Below, piece after piece: positions 8,367 through 17,000 of a stretch of 64,000 nt of DNA. Location of the stretch: contig NZ_CP151087.1 in NCBI RefSeq assembly GCF_038396785.1, forward strand, positions 992,001-1,056,000, given 5' to 3'. Position 1 is the first letter of the stretch. Every line of letters starts with the position of its first letter. The translations under genes and the position numbers were made by a program. The notes beneath the pieces are model-generated. The model searched no databases and was not told where the DNA came from. It was given only the letters and a program-made list of their open reading frames with translations. The DNA comes from Sphingobacterium thalpophilum (GTDB taxonomy: Bacteria; Bacteroidota; Bacteroidia; Sphingobacteriales; Sphingobacteriaceae).

Positions 8367-9335
8367 CTATGCTACTAAATCCTGGTCATTGTGGTACACA
8401 TAAGGCAAGTACCAGAATCCTAATCCGATCCACCAGTCAGAAAGCAACTTAACATCACGATCTTGCTTTTGAACATCGAATCTTCCCTGATTTTCTCCAG
8501 CCTTCATTGGATTTGCCTTGTTGAATTTTGGAGTGGTAAAGATCAGATCACTACCATCCATTGCCGGATATCCTTTGACTGTGATCTGTGGATCATCGAT
8601 CAGAGTAGATAAGTTTGTTTTTTGCTCGTAATTCAGATTGTATTTTTTTCGAACACCCTCACGATACAAGCGCTCGACTTTTAGGCTAACCGAAACTTCT
8701 GATAATTCCGTACGGATCAAATCAGGAATATTCTTCACAAAATTCTCAATATAATCAGCTACCTGAACTGGATCGGTAGGCATAGCCCCGAGTACAATCT
8801 GCTTTGTCTTACCAGCAGCAAATCCATCTCGGATTTTTTTCCGGATGCCATTTAAAGAAGCACCAGCTGCTGTAGCTGTTCCATCTACAATAGCGCCCTT
8901 AACACCTTTAAAAGCTTCCAAGAGCTCTAAGTCAGCATAGTACTGCTTAATAATAAGTTGCTCTGAAATGTAACGGACAATAGGCCAATCCTTACGCTCC
9001 AGTTTATTTTCAGCCAAAAACCCTAGCCATGACGGCATAATTTCGTCTGGAGAGATCAATTCATCGATCTTAACATGATCAAGCTCAATTTTCTCCAACT
9101 CAAATTTGACCTCATTACCAGCAATCGGCGTAAATTTGCGCTGAAATGCCTGTAACACCCGTTTGATCGATGCTGTTGCTTTATAAACAACAGTACTATC
9201 CGTAGGCAATAAGGGAAAAGATTGTGTAAAAACAGATCTCTGCATCAAAACCGTCTGAAGGTTCTGCATCCCTTGCCCACCATCTACATAATAGCTGCCA
9301 AATTCGGCTACTACTTCATCAATATTAATTCTCAT
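8367..9335 (-). CDS. Probable major capsid protein
   Basis: A 322-residue soluble protein directly downstream of the protease-scaffold gene, the standard place for the HK97-fold major capsid protein. The long charged helix near residues 95-150 and the beta-rich second half, ending in a Trp/Tyr-rich segment (WWIGLGFWYLPYVYHND), fit that fold but I see no single diagnostic motif. The gap to the next gene is 84 bases without a hairpin. The call rests on position, size and composition. Confidence 0.65.
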   Translation of the reverse strand: MRINIDEVVAEFGSYYVDGGQGMQNLQTVLMQRSVFTQSFPLLPTDSTVVYKATASIKRVLQAFQRKFTPIAGNEVKFELEKIELDHVKIDELISPDEIMPSWLGFLAENKLERKDWPIVRYISEQLIIKQYYADLELLEAFKGVKGAIVDGTATAAGASLNGIRKKIRDGFAAGKTKQIVLGAMPTDPVQVADYIENFVKNIPDLIRTELSEVSVSLKVERLYREGVRKKYNLNYEQKTNLSTLIDDPQITVKGYPAMDGSDLIFTTPKFNKANPMKAGENQGRFDVQKQDRDVKLLSDWWIGLGFWYLPYVYHNDQDLVA

Positions 9336-9368
9336 TATACACGGTTAAATTATAAACACTTAATTCTA

Positions 9369-10652
9369 CTAACCAAAAATTCCGCGATCGGCGATCTGAT
9401 TGTGAGCAGCAACAGTAGTAGGTTCCTCCTCTTCTATTTCAGGATCCTCTGTTGATTTCTTTGCAGATTTAGATTTCGTTCCAGGATCACTAGCAGCACG
9501 CTTAGCAATCACACCTTCCAAAGTTTGAATGCGGGTCTGATTCGCCTGAATTGTTGCTTCCTGGTTGGCGATCGTCGTGTTCGCCGTAGCTAACGAAGCA
9601 TTAGCAGTCGCAAGTTCAGCTGTCACGCGCGCCCCCTCATCGATAACTGATTGCTCGACGATTGTAAAGTCCGTAATACCAGCTGCTGTCAGATCAGCGT
9701 TAGCCAGGTCTAAAGCGGCCTCAGCTCCTTCAGCTTCAACAGAAGCCAATGCAGCCACATTGTTAAAATTATTCATATTAAAATTTTTAGTTTTCTTGCT
9801 TGAAGTGAGTGTGCGGAGATGCCTTATAGCATCATCCATTGTCCCAATACCGTCGATGAGGCCCATTGTCAAAGCTTCATCAGCGAAATACATTTTGCCG
9901 GTTGCCCAGCTGTCATTTTTTAATCGATCACCACGGCCCAACCTTACAGCGTCTAGAAGTTCGCCAGTAACCAGGGAAATACGATCCTCCAGTTCAGCGA
10001 GCGCATTCTTATCTCCAGCCTTCGCAAGTTCATAGACGGTATTTTTGTCCTTAGACTGCTTGGCCTTAATAACAATTCGCTTAACCCCCTCTCTCTGTTC
10101 ACGTTCAGTAGCGTCAAGTAAAGTGGAATAACCACCAAAACTTCCTATCTCACATAATTTGGAAGAAGCAAATACAGCATCTGCAGCAGCAGCAATAAAG
10201 CCACCACCACTCGCTGCCATACCTCCATTGATATAACTCAAGCTAGGTTTTACAGAAGCCATAATTGCCTGCATAAATTCAAGCACACCATCAGCTTGTC
10301 CCCCAGGAGAATCGATAAGTAAGAAATGGGAAGTTATATTGGACGCATTTTCAGCTTCATTAAATGCGCTATGGAGCTCATGCGTTCCATCGCCACAAAA
10401 GCCATAATGCATGATTGGCCCACGTAAATCGTAAAGTGCTATTGAATCCTTACCTGCTTTAGTCCAGCCATCCCGATAATTGTATCTAGCCAAACTTGGA
10501 TCAAGAATAAGGTTTGAAGGAGCCGAGGAATTGAAAGAGACGGATTCTCCATTAAGGAGCATCTGGATCAAACTCCAGTTTGCGTCGATCCAGGATTCAT
10601 CCAGAAGCCACGATGATCTAAGAATTGAAGAAATTACATTGAAACCATTCAT
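9369..10652 (-). CDS. Phage S49/ClpP-fold prohead protease fused to a scaffold-like C-terminus
   Basis: A 427-residue fusion. Residues about 65-285 form an S49-type serine peptidase: oxyanion segment DSPGGQADG (114-122) and the nucleophile in MAASGGGF (Ser 148). From about residue 293 the protein changes to an Ala/Thr-rich coiled coil (many ATANASLATANTT-like repeats) with a Lys- and Glu-rich tail, as in assembly scaffolds that the protease later removes. An in-frame ATG at 9774-9776 (MNNFNN) begins exactly at the junction and could start a separate 135-residue scaffold, as Nu3 does within C of phage lambda. The start codon lies 1 base from the T-run of a terminator. It precedes the capsid gene, as expected. 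Confidence 0.85.
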   Translation of the reverse strand: MNGFNVISSILRSSWLLDESWIDANWSLIQMLLNGESVSFNSSAPSNLILDPSLARYNYRDGWTKAGKDSIALYDLRGPIMHYGFCGDGTHELHSAFNEAENASNITSHFLLIDSPGGQADGVLEFMQAIMASVKPSLSYINGGMAASGGGFIAAAADAVFASSKLCEIGSFGGYSTLLDATEREQREGVKRIVIKAKQSKDKNTVYELAKAGDKNALAELEDRISLVTGELLDAVRLGRGDRLKNDSWATGKMYFADEALTMGLIDGIGTMDDAIRHLRTLTSSKKTKNFNMNNFNNVAALASVEAEGAEAALDLANADLTAAGITDFTIVEQSVIDEGARVTAELATANASLATANTTIANQEATIQANQTRIQTLEGVIAKRAASDPGTKSKSAKKSTEDPEIEEEEPTTVAAHNQIADRGIFG

Positions 10653-10653
10653 T

Positions 10654-10700
10654 AAAAAAGCCGATCAATTTGTTAAGCACAAAGATTGATCGGCTTTTTT
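10654..10700 (-). terminator. Intrinsic terminator abutting the protease start codon
   Basis: A 16-bp perfect stem (arms 10654-10669 and 10685-10700, core GCCGATCAAT) with a 15-base loop and A/T tails. It lies 12 bases after the stop of the 158-residue gene and ends 1 base before the protease start codon. Confidence 0.8.
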
Positions 10701-10712
10701 ACTTGGAAACGA

Positions 10713-11189
10713 CTATAAATTGATGGTATAAGGGTATATCGGGGCGCTTTCGAGGCATTTACCTTCAAAAGAATATGAATAGCGTTTGTCTTTTGCTGAA
10801 TAACTGTACGTAAAAAATAAATCCCCATCAAGCCCGGCAATACGCTGTTTACCCAGCAGATCTACAAATACAATGACATAGCGAACCGTAAAATTTCCCA
10901 TGCTCTTAAACAAGTCCTGAATTTCGGAAGAGTCACCAGGAAAAGCACCGTCTATATTTGTATCGAAATACCCTCCATTGTCAGAGGTCTGATATTTCTC
11001 GCCAAAATCCAATGAATCAGAGCTTGCATAACCAGTGTACCAAAAAGACGAATTCTTAAACACCACCTGCTGTTGAGCCAGTCCTCTATGAACTCTCGGA
11101 ATTTTCTCTATTTCATGTTTTGGAACGAAGTAGAATGATCCTAATCCTCCAGGATTTAAGATCGGACGCTTTGGGAAATTCTTTATCAT
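10713..11189 (-). CDS. Phage protein of unknown function
   Basis: A 158-residue protein with the start placed at MIKNFPKRPIL (ATG at 11187-11189); the longer frame adds 22 residues that look non-coding. The sequence is beta-rich with many Tyr, Phe and Gly (FKNSSFWYTGYASSDS, FTYSYSAKDKRYSYSFEG) and has no signal peptide or membrane segment. It opens the head-side transcription block, just upstream of the protease gene, and ends at a strong terminator. A virion decoration or head-fibre protein is possible, but I do not recognise it. Confidence 0.6.
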   Translation of the reverse strand: MIKNFPKRPILNPGGLGSFYFVPKHEIEKIPRVHRGLAQQQVVFKNSSFWYTGYASSDSLDFGEKYQTSDNGGYFDTNIDGAFPGDSSEIQDLFKSMGNFTVRYVIVFVDLLGKQRIAGLDGDLFFTYSYSAKDKRYSYSFEGKCLESAPIYPYTINL

Positions 11190-11296
11190 AATACAAACTT
11201 GATTTATTGACCAGGATAAGAAACGACATTCAAAAAGTGTTAAATTTTGCGACACTTTCGTCCCCTAGTTTTTTGTCATTTTAAAGTCAGAAAGAA

Positions 11297-11785
11297 TTAG
11301 GCGATTGATTTTTTGAAGAATTGTCCTAAAATTTCATTTTGACGATCCCGATATCGCTCGTAATCTTTCTCCAATGTCCTTATGCCGATGATATCCTCAT
11401 GCAAATTGCACTTCTTCATAAAATCAATAATGCACTGCCTGATCTGAGACCGATTGTAAGTAACATGGAAATCCATGTACGAATGGAACTCATCCAGGAA
11501 CATGAACCTAACCATATTATTGAAATCAACAAGCGTCTTACTGGGTACACAATAACCACTGTTTTTAAAAGCACGCTCCGTTATCTGAACCGTTAGCTCC
11601 TGATCATATTTACTCAGGTCAATACGATTATTGTTGATCGGTAGATTCTTTTTTTTACACAATGAATTCAAAAGGAAAATACCGAAGATATTTTTCTTTG
11701 ATAAAATGAAAGGATCAGTATCAAACTTGGAAGAAAGATATAGCTTGTTAACCTCGGTTACTAAAATTGGTATGTCTACGACCAT
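11297..11785 (-). CDS. Phage protein of unknown function next to the repeat region
   Basis: A 162-residue soluble, basic and helical protein, MVVDIPILVTEVNKLYL at the N-terminus, Cys- and Lys-rich, with no motif I recognise. It is the first gene downstream (leftward) of the TTGGAAC repeat cluster at 11838-12133, which begins about 50 bases before its start. That position makes it a candidate for the protein that binds those repeats, or for the first late gene controlled by them. Both ideas are inference from location only. Confidence 0.55.
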   Translation of the reverse strand: MVVDIPILVTEVNKLYLSSKFDTDPFILSKKNIFGIFLLNSLCKKKNLPINNNRIDLSKYDQELTVQITERAFKNSGYCVPSKTLVDFNNMVRFMFLDEFHSYMDFHVTYNRSQIRQCIIDFMKKCNLHEDIIGIRTLEKDYERYRDRQNEILGQFFKKSIA

Positions 11786-11837
11786 AGCGCAAAAATATCC
11801 TCTTTTGCATTCAGATCACATCAAAACCGTTGAAAGT

Positions 11838-12133
11838 GTTCCAATGTTCCAATGCGTTCCTACTGTTCCAATCTGTTCCAATTGACTTTTTTAATAAAAT
11901 ATAGCTTTAAATATATTTAAATAAACTTTTGGAACAATTGGAACGATTGGAACACTTTTTCATGCATTTGAAACGTTTGTTATCTTTTTCTTAATTAACT
12001 CACAAAATCAGCCCCCACAGCTGAGAAACGCACCTTGGAAAAAATGGCCGGAAATAATCAGAAAATTGGAACAGTTGGAAATTATTAGGAAAATAGGCCC
12101 TTAGTGACCTTTTTTAATTGGAACGATTGGAAC
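11838..12133. repeat. Opposed TTGGAAC repeat clusters around an AT-rich core (candidate origin or control region)
   Basis: This 433-base gene-free gap (11786-12218) holds five copies of GTTCCAA/GTTCCTA at 11838, 11846, 11856, 11865 and 11875 and, in the other orientation, TTGGAAC at 11929, 11938, 11947, 12066, 12118 and 12127, plus TTGGAAA at 12075. Spacing is 8-10 bases, exactly 9 in the 11929 trio and in the 12118 pair. The two nearest clusters face each other across 47 bases that are almost purely A and T (11882-11928). Iterons round an AT-rich unwinding element are the usual form of a plasmid or phage origin; a cooperative activator site is the alternative. Confidence 0.6.
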
Positions 12134-12189
12134 ACCATCTTTAAATTGCTTCATATGCTTAGCAATTTCCTCATTATCTACAAACAAAA

Positions 12190-12211
12190 AAGCCAATCAT
12201 GTCGATTGGCT
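12190..12211 (-). terminator. Intrinsic terminator at the end of the early operon
   Basis: An 8-bp stem (AGCCAATC at 12191-12198, GATTGGCT at 12204-12211) with a 5-base loop, followed leftward by TTTTTT. It lies 8 bases after the stop at 12219. Confidence 0.75.
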
Positions 12212-12218
12212 TCTTACT

Positions 12219-12794
12219 TTAAAGTACATTGGGTTTCTGTTCAATGTTGTAATCCGAATCTATTTCGAAACATTCATTTTCAGAATTAATTACTAGTGGT
12301 AGCTTAAAATCCATATAATTACATATATGATAAAGTCCTTGCCTGACATGCGTAAAATCAAATTTCACACCACGCAGTTCTTTATCGACCAATTCTTTCT
12401 CGTTAACAGCATGGAAATGGACTGTGATAAGCTCTAACATTTTCTCTTTAGCGATCATTACATCTCCCTGAATTAGGTCTACTATACCACTATAAGATAC
12501 ATCCATACCAATCCCACAATAATAGTTGACATTCTGGTCAAAATTCAACCTGTCAATTTCAGCAGCTATGAAAGCAGCTGCCTCAGCTAACCTTTCAACT
12601 TCAGACATGTTCACAAATTTGTTCAAAACTTCATCCGGCCAACCTAATGGCCAAAGATTCGGATCACCTGTAAGCAAGGTAACTGCAACTTTGGTTAAGC
12701 TTCCATCTCCATACTTTAGGTCGTCTACAGGTCTATGATCATGATGAAAATGACCATCTCTTTTTTCTTTGATTAAATCTATTCCTGATTTCAT
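12219..12794 (-). CDS. Phage accessory protein with a LAEAAAFIAAEIDRL helix
   Basis: A 191-residue soluble acidic protein. The N-terminal half has the layout of a phage family I know from many genomes: a GIDLIxxER start, a His/Asp-rich segment (DGHFHHDHRPVDD), a WPLGWP segment and a conserved amphipathic helix LAEAAAFIAAEIDRL (near residues 69-83). Such proteins are often labelled as putative nucleotide hydrolases, but no experiment supports that and I see no complete catalytic motif. It is the last gene of the early transcription unit, 6 bases after the sigma-factor gene, and ends at the terminator 12190-12211. Confidence 0.6.
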   Translation of the reverse strand: MKSGIDLIKEKRDGHFHHDHRPVDDLKYGDGSLTKVAVTLLTGDPNLWPLGWPDEVLNKFVNMSEVERLAEAAAFIAAEIDRLNFDQNVNYYCGIGMDVSYSGIVDLIQGDVMIAKEKMLELITVHFHAVNEKELVDKELRGVKFDFTHVRQGLYHICNYMDFKLPLVINSENECFEIDSDYNIEQKPNVL

Positions 12795-12800
12795 AATATA

Positions 12801-13259
12801 TTAGGCATGTTCAAGTAATTTGGTTTTAATTTTAATTCTTATATATCGCATCGATCCAACAGCAGTTCCTTCAGGGATATCCAACATCTCGGCAATCTCA
12901 CGGAATTTGTAACCGGCCATATTAAGCCGAAAAACATCCCTGTGTAAGGGGTTTGCTGTATCGACGATCTGATCTAGCTCCTTAAGATAAAACTTGGTCA
13001 GTGCATCGTTATGGCTGATCGGCTCACTATCCAACAGCAGCTGCATATTTTTCTTTTGTTTCCTGATCAAGCTCACAAACTTTTGCTTAAGGACATATTT
13101 AAAATAGCCGTCGGATAGGTCATTTGTACGATCGCGAGATCGCCATATTGAGATGATCGCTTCTTGTATAATGTCATTAGCATCATCGATATCTTTGGTA
13201 AGGCCCATAGCATAACTAAGAAAGCGTTTTGGTGCCTTTGCTAAATATTGTTCAATCAT
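12801..13259 (-). CDS. Phage-encoded sigma-70 family RNA polymerase sigma factor (ECF-like)
   Basis: A 152-residue protein with the two-domain plan of small sigma factors. Region 2 (about residues 10-75) contains DIDDANDIIQEAIISIWRSRD, which matches the core-binding and -10 recognition helices. Region 4 (about 95-150) ends in an HTH (FREIAEMLDIPEGTAVGSMRYIRIKIKTKL). It lies between the replication genes and the head genes, so it is a good candidate for redirecting host polymerase to late phage promoters. It overlaps the upstream 61-residue HTH gene by 8 bases. Family membership is clear; the late-gene role is inferred from position. Confidence 0.85.
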   Translation of the reverse strand: MIEQYLAKAPKRFLSYAMGLTKDIDDANDIIQEAIISIWRSRDRTNDLSDGYFKYVLKQKFVSLIRKQKKNMQLLLDSEPISHNDALTKFYLKELDQIVDTANPLHRDVFRLNMAGYKFREIAEMLDIPEGTAVGSMRYIRIKIKTKLLEHA

Positions 13260-13437
13260 TTTTTTCTTTGGTTGTAAATTTTCGACTTTTCAAATGAGCA
13301 GTAATCAACAAGCTAATGCTGCTCTCACTGACTCGGTATTTTTGCGCTAACTCTTTCAATAAAAAACTGCCGGTATAAAATAACTCTATAACCTCTTTCT
13401 TTTGCCTTCTTGATAGCTTTCTATATACCATCTTCAT
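13252..13437 (-). CDS. Small helix-turn-helix protein
   Basis: A 61-residue basic protein, mostly a single HTH of the kind found in IS3 transposases and sigma region 4: a YRKLSRRQKKEVIELFYTG lead helix, then LLKELAQKYRVSESSISLLI. It has no catalytic part. The gene overlaps the sigma-factor start by 8 bases, so both products are made together; it may be a DNA-binding partner or a modulator of the sigma factor. Confidence 0.7.
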   Translation of the reverse strand: MKMVYRKLSRRQKKEVIELFYTGSFLLKELAQKYRVSESSISLLITAHLKSRKFTTKEKND

Positions 13438-13442
13438 TCAGT

Positions 13443-13799
13443 TTACCTTATCTTCATCTGGACATTAAATCCAGCTTTCATTAATTGCCCCACGTAATAT
13501 CGAGGGCCAACAGGAATTTCGTTAAAAGATTGGTAAGGAAATACGTCAATCTCCCTGAGTCCAGGATCGATCGTAAAGTCTGCCTCTCTCACTTTTCGGT
13601 ATAGGTAGTTTAACCTCGATTGTTTTAAACCACCTTTTTTTAATCCATCTTTTTTCATGTAATAAATTAGATCTTTGTTAGCTGTTAGCTTTGGTAAATA
13701 CCGGTGCGTAAAAGCGCATATACCCCGTTGTTTTACCAGTCGTTCTATCCTTTTTTTACAATAATTCCTCAGTAAAAATCTCACTACCGGTTGTACCAT
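13443..13799 (-). CDS. Small basic phage protein of unknown function
   Basis: A 118-residue, strongly basic protein (many Lys/Arg, for example NYCKKRIERLVKQRG). The start is unsettled: ATG at 13799 (MVQPVVRF) is chosen, ATG at 13823 gives 126 residues and GTG at 13784 shortens it; every choice overlaps the preceding gene. It lies 5 bases upstream of the HTH gene in the same operon. A nucleic-acid binding or recombination function would fit the charge, but no family is recognised. Confidence 0.5.
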   Translation of the reverse strand: MVQPVVRFLLRNYCKKRIERLVKQRGICAFTHRYLPKLTANKDLIYYMKKDGLKKGGLKQSRLNYLYRKVREADFTIDPGLREIDVFPYQSFNEIPVGPRYYVGQLMKAGFNVQMKIR

Positions 13800-14061
13800 A
13801 AAGAAGATAGATATCTTCATCATCTATTTTTTTTGGTAGTAAAAAAGCAAACATCTTTTCAGGTTTATCAAACTGGCAAATTATAGAACCAACGTATTTA
13901 ATCGGAAATTCAAATCGATCTGTTCTAATGGTACCATTTTCTTTTCCATTTCCGATTTGAATTATTGATTCTTCCGGCTTTAAACCAAAGAAATCTTCCT
14001 TTTTAAATGACAAGTTTTGACCAACCATACCTAGCGATTTTCCAACAATCCTTATCTGCAT
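13756..14061 (-). CDS. Small phage protein of unknown function
   Basis: A 101-residue soluble protein, MQIRIVGKSLGMVGQNLSF, mixed alpha/beta, 11 bases downstream of the primase-ATPase gene. It is not recognised. Its 3' end overlaps the next gene by more than 40 bases, which is long for coupled genes and suggests that the start of that next gene needs checking. Confidence 0.55.
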   Translation of the reverse strand: MQIRIVGKSLGMVGQNLSFKKEDFFGLKPEESIIQIGNGKENGTIRTDRFEFPIKYVGSIICQFDKPEKMFAFLLPKKIDDEDIYLLYGTTGSEIFTEELL

Positions 14062-14072
14062 CTTTTTGAAAT

Positions 14073-17000
14073 TTAATTGAACAATTCGGCCTGATCCTGT
14101 ACTGGCACGGAAGGCCCTTCGGTAAATTCAATATTTTCGACTAACATATTTCCTCTCCGTTTGTCTCCAGCTGTATACTCATTGTATAATCCTTCAACCT
14201 TTATTGGAGTCCCTACAGTCAAACGGCGAACCTCGTCCAATTTTCGGGAGAAACAAGAAACAGTTATTATTTTTTCGACTTTGAAGCCTTCCTTTTCGTA
14301 AGATTCATCAATTTCCATTGTCCATGAAACTTTAGTCTCACCCAAAGCCTCGACAACAGCAGCGTCTTTGTACCGGACCGATCCGACGATGGTACGTTGC
14401 GATCCTACTGGAGCAACTTCACGTTCCAAATTCAAGTTCATCATATCATAATCGAATACGAATGCGCTAGATGGAGTGGATGATCCATTTTTCTTTTTAA
14501 AAACTGTTGATTTTATGGTACCGATAAAAGATTCCTGTTCTCTCATGAAATTTGTAATAGTCTCGCTGTTTAGACCAGTTTTTCCGGTTTGCTGCCTAGT
14601 AGCATTCATGTACAAAGGGTGAATATTGGTCATTCTTACATACAGGAGTTTTTTAGGCTCTTCAAATGTTTTTACACGAGTATTTTTACCATCTTCACCG
14701 ACATCAGCGCGCGAAATAATTAACGGTACAGAGTCCCGAACGTCAATTTTAAAATCCCAACCGTCGGTGATCATATCCTGCTCGAGTAAAAATTCTAAGG
14801 TTTTCCAGAAAGTTGCCAAAGAATCAGATTCGGTAATCCGCTGAGACAATGAAATAATGGATCGCTTAACATGATCAAAGAATTCATCGTAAGAAAATGG
14901 AAAGTCAATCATCCCATCGAGCAATTTTCGAAAAGTCAACATCGTACAGAAGTTTTGTTGGATCCGACTTTTTACGCGAACACCTATCTTTTCAAAGGCT
15001 TGAGATAGTTTCTTGAATTCTTGGGCATAAAACTCAGCATATTTAGTTTCCACCAAAGAACGATACTGAAGAAGCTCCACTAAAATCCCACTTAATCCTT
15101 TTTTCTCCCATGCTTTCAAGCGATTAAAATTGTCGATCTGTGCTTGCGTCCGGTTCGTTGCGGATATTTGCTCCGGAATAGACCTAGATAAAACAGACGC
15201 ATCATCCTTGGTAGATAGGAATTGACCAATAAGAATTAGCGTACAATAAATTTCCTGAACCTCTGTTTTCTTCTTCTTAGTCATCGAACCTTTCTCCCGA
15301 CCTTCACCGTCAAAACCAGCTTTGATACCTCCAAACCACTCTGGTTTTATGGTATTTTCGTCGAATTCATTGAATCCAACCGGACAATTGCGGAAACGTT
15401 CCATTCTCGAGAAGAATGCAAAGTCGGTACCGTGATTCAAATTAAAGAAAGGCATTTCCTTAAAAAACAGATTAGATATTGATTCTGCAAAAACTGATTT
15501 ACCTGAACCTACAGAACCATAAACGTAAAAGTGAGGGCATGAAGAATTGAGTGCATAAACGATATCGCGAAAAATGGAGACAAAAACAAACATTAGCCCA
15601 GTCCATGCATTAAGGCCATACGCACCGACAAACATCTCTGCCCACTCAGAAAATGTGAAAGGTGCTGGTGACCAGGACAAATAACGGTCATTTTTATAAA
15701 TGTCGTCTTCAGCCCGAACTTCATTAGCCAAGGAACTGGCTGCCATTGATAAGTAATTGGTTCCATTAACATCAGTAAAACCATACTCATTAAATGCGCT
15801 AAGAGAATCATTATGATAAACCCGGTTATAAAATGACCAAAACCCTTCTGGTTGCCAGCCCAGTGTTTTCAGCTCAAAACATTTTGGGTACTCCCTTAGT
15901 AAAACTGATTTAAGTTTATTTAACTGGGATTTTGCAAAACCATCCATCAGAAAGTATACACCCTCATTCATCAATATCGATTCGAACTGATCAACGGACG
16001 TAAAAGCTTTGGAGGGTAGTTCCAAAACTGTTTTTGATATACCATTATCCACTTCAGTCAAACGCCTATTAGCATTTTCATCTTTCGAATAAACGTGGAT
16101 CAAAGGTTTGATAATAAAATTAGTTAGCTGCTTTGCTCCTTTGTCGCCCATATGAAAATAGATACCAGTATGCTGAATGCCGTCTTTTTTAGAATCAAAA
16201 CCTAGTGTATAGAATTTTTCCTTATTTATCCATGATGGCAATATAGACTCCTGATCCTGTTTTCTTTCTTCAAGTATTACTCTTTCTTCAATCAAACCTT
16301 CGACACGTTTTGTCAACGTTCCAAGCTTCATTTTCTTAGCTTTGGAAATTCGCTCTATATAGCTCTCACGCAGATAGTCCGACTGCTCTAGCGAAACCAT
16401 CATGGCAATATCGGCCAATGCCTGATCCTTCAAATGGATATCGTCCTTCGCATGATCCAAAAGATACATAGCTTTCCACATCACCCCATCTTGAGTATGG
16501 TTTTCCAGCCACTCCTCAATAGGATTCTTACGGCCTTCCAATCCTTTTAAAGGCATTTCACCATTTTTCGGAAGCAGCTCACTACCTAAAACTTTACACA
16601 AAGTATCCGGATCGTCCTCTTTGTCCGGACGGGCAACATTGACACGAAGGCCCGCCGATATCAGGATGTCAATTGATTTTAAAGTAGCCTTATGACCTGC
16701 ATCATCACCGTCAAAGAATATCGTCACGCTCTGACAGTGCCGGGCAAGCTTTTGAGCATGGCTTTCCGTTAAAGCCGTACCACAGGAAGCGACAGTATTG
16801 CGGATGCCCATCTGGTGCATCATGATCACATCTAAGTTTCCTTCGACCAATATGGCATTTTTCTTTTTCCGGATCTCCTGCTTGGCAAACCATAGTCCAA
16901 ATAAGACTTCCTCTTTTCTATAGAGTAATGAAGTCTTAGAGTTTATATATTTCGGACCATCCCTCTTTTCTTCATCGTTTCTTCTTCCGGAAAAAGCAAT

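Noticed and set aside
11838..12133. CRISPR-like array
   Set aside because: The repeat unit is only 7 bases at 8-10 base spacing and in both orientations, without spacers of 30 bases; no cas genes are present.
14626..14844. Rightward ORFs inside the primase-ATPase gene
   Set aside because: They are antisense to a strongly conserved coding frame and have no leader or recognisable product; the same holds for the plus-strand ORFs inside the minus-strand phage genes.
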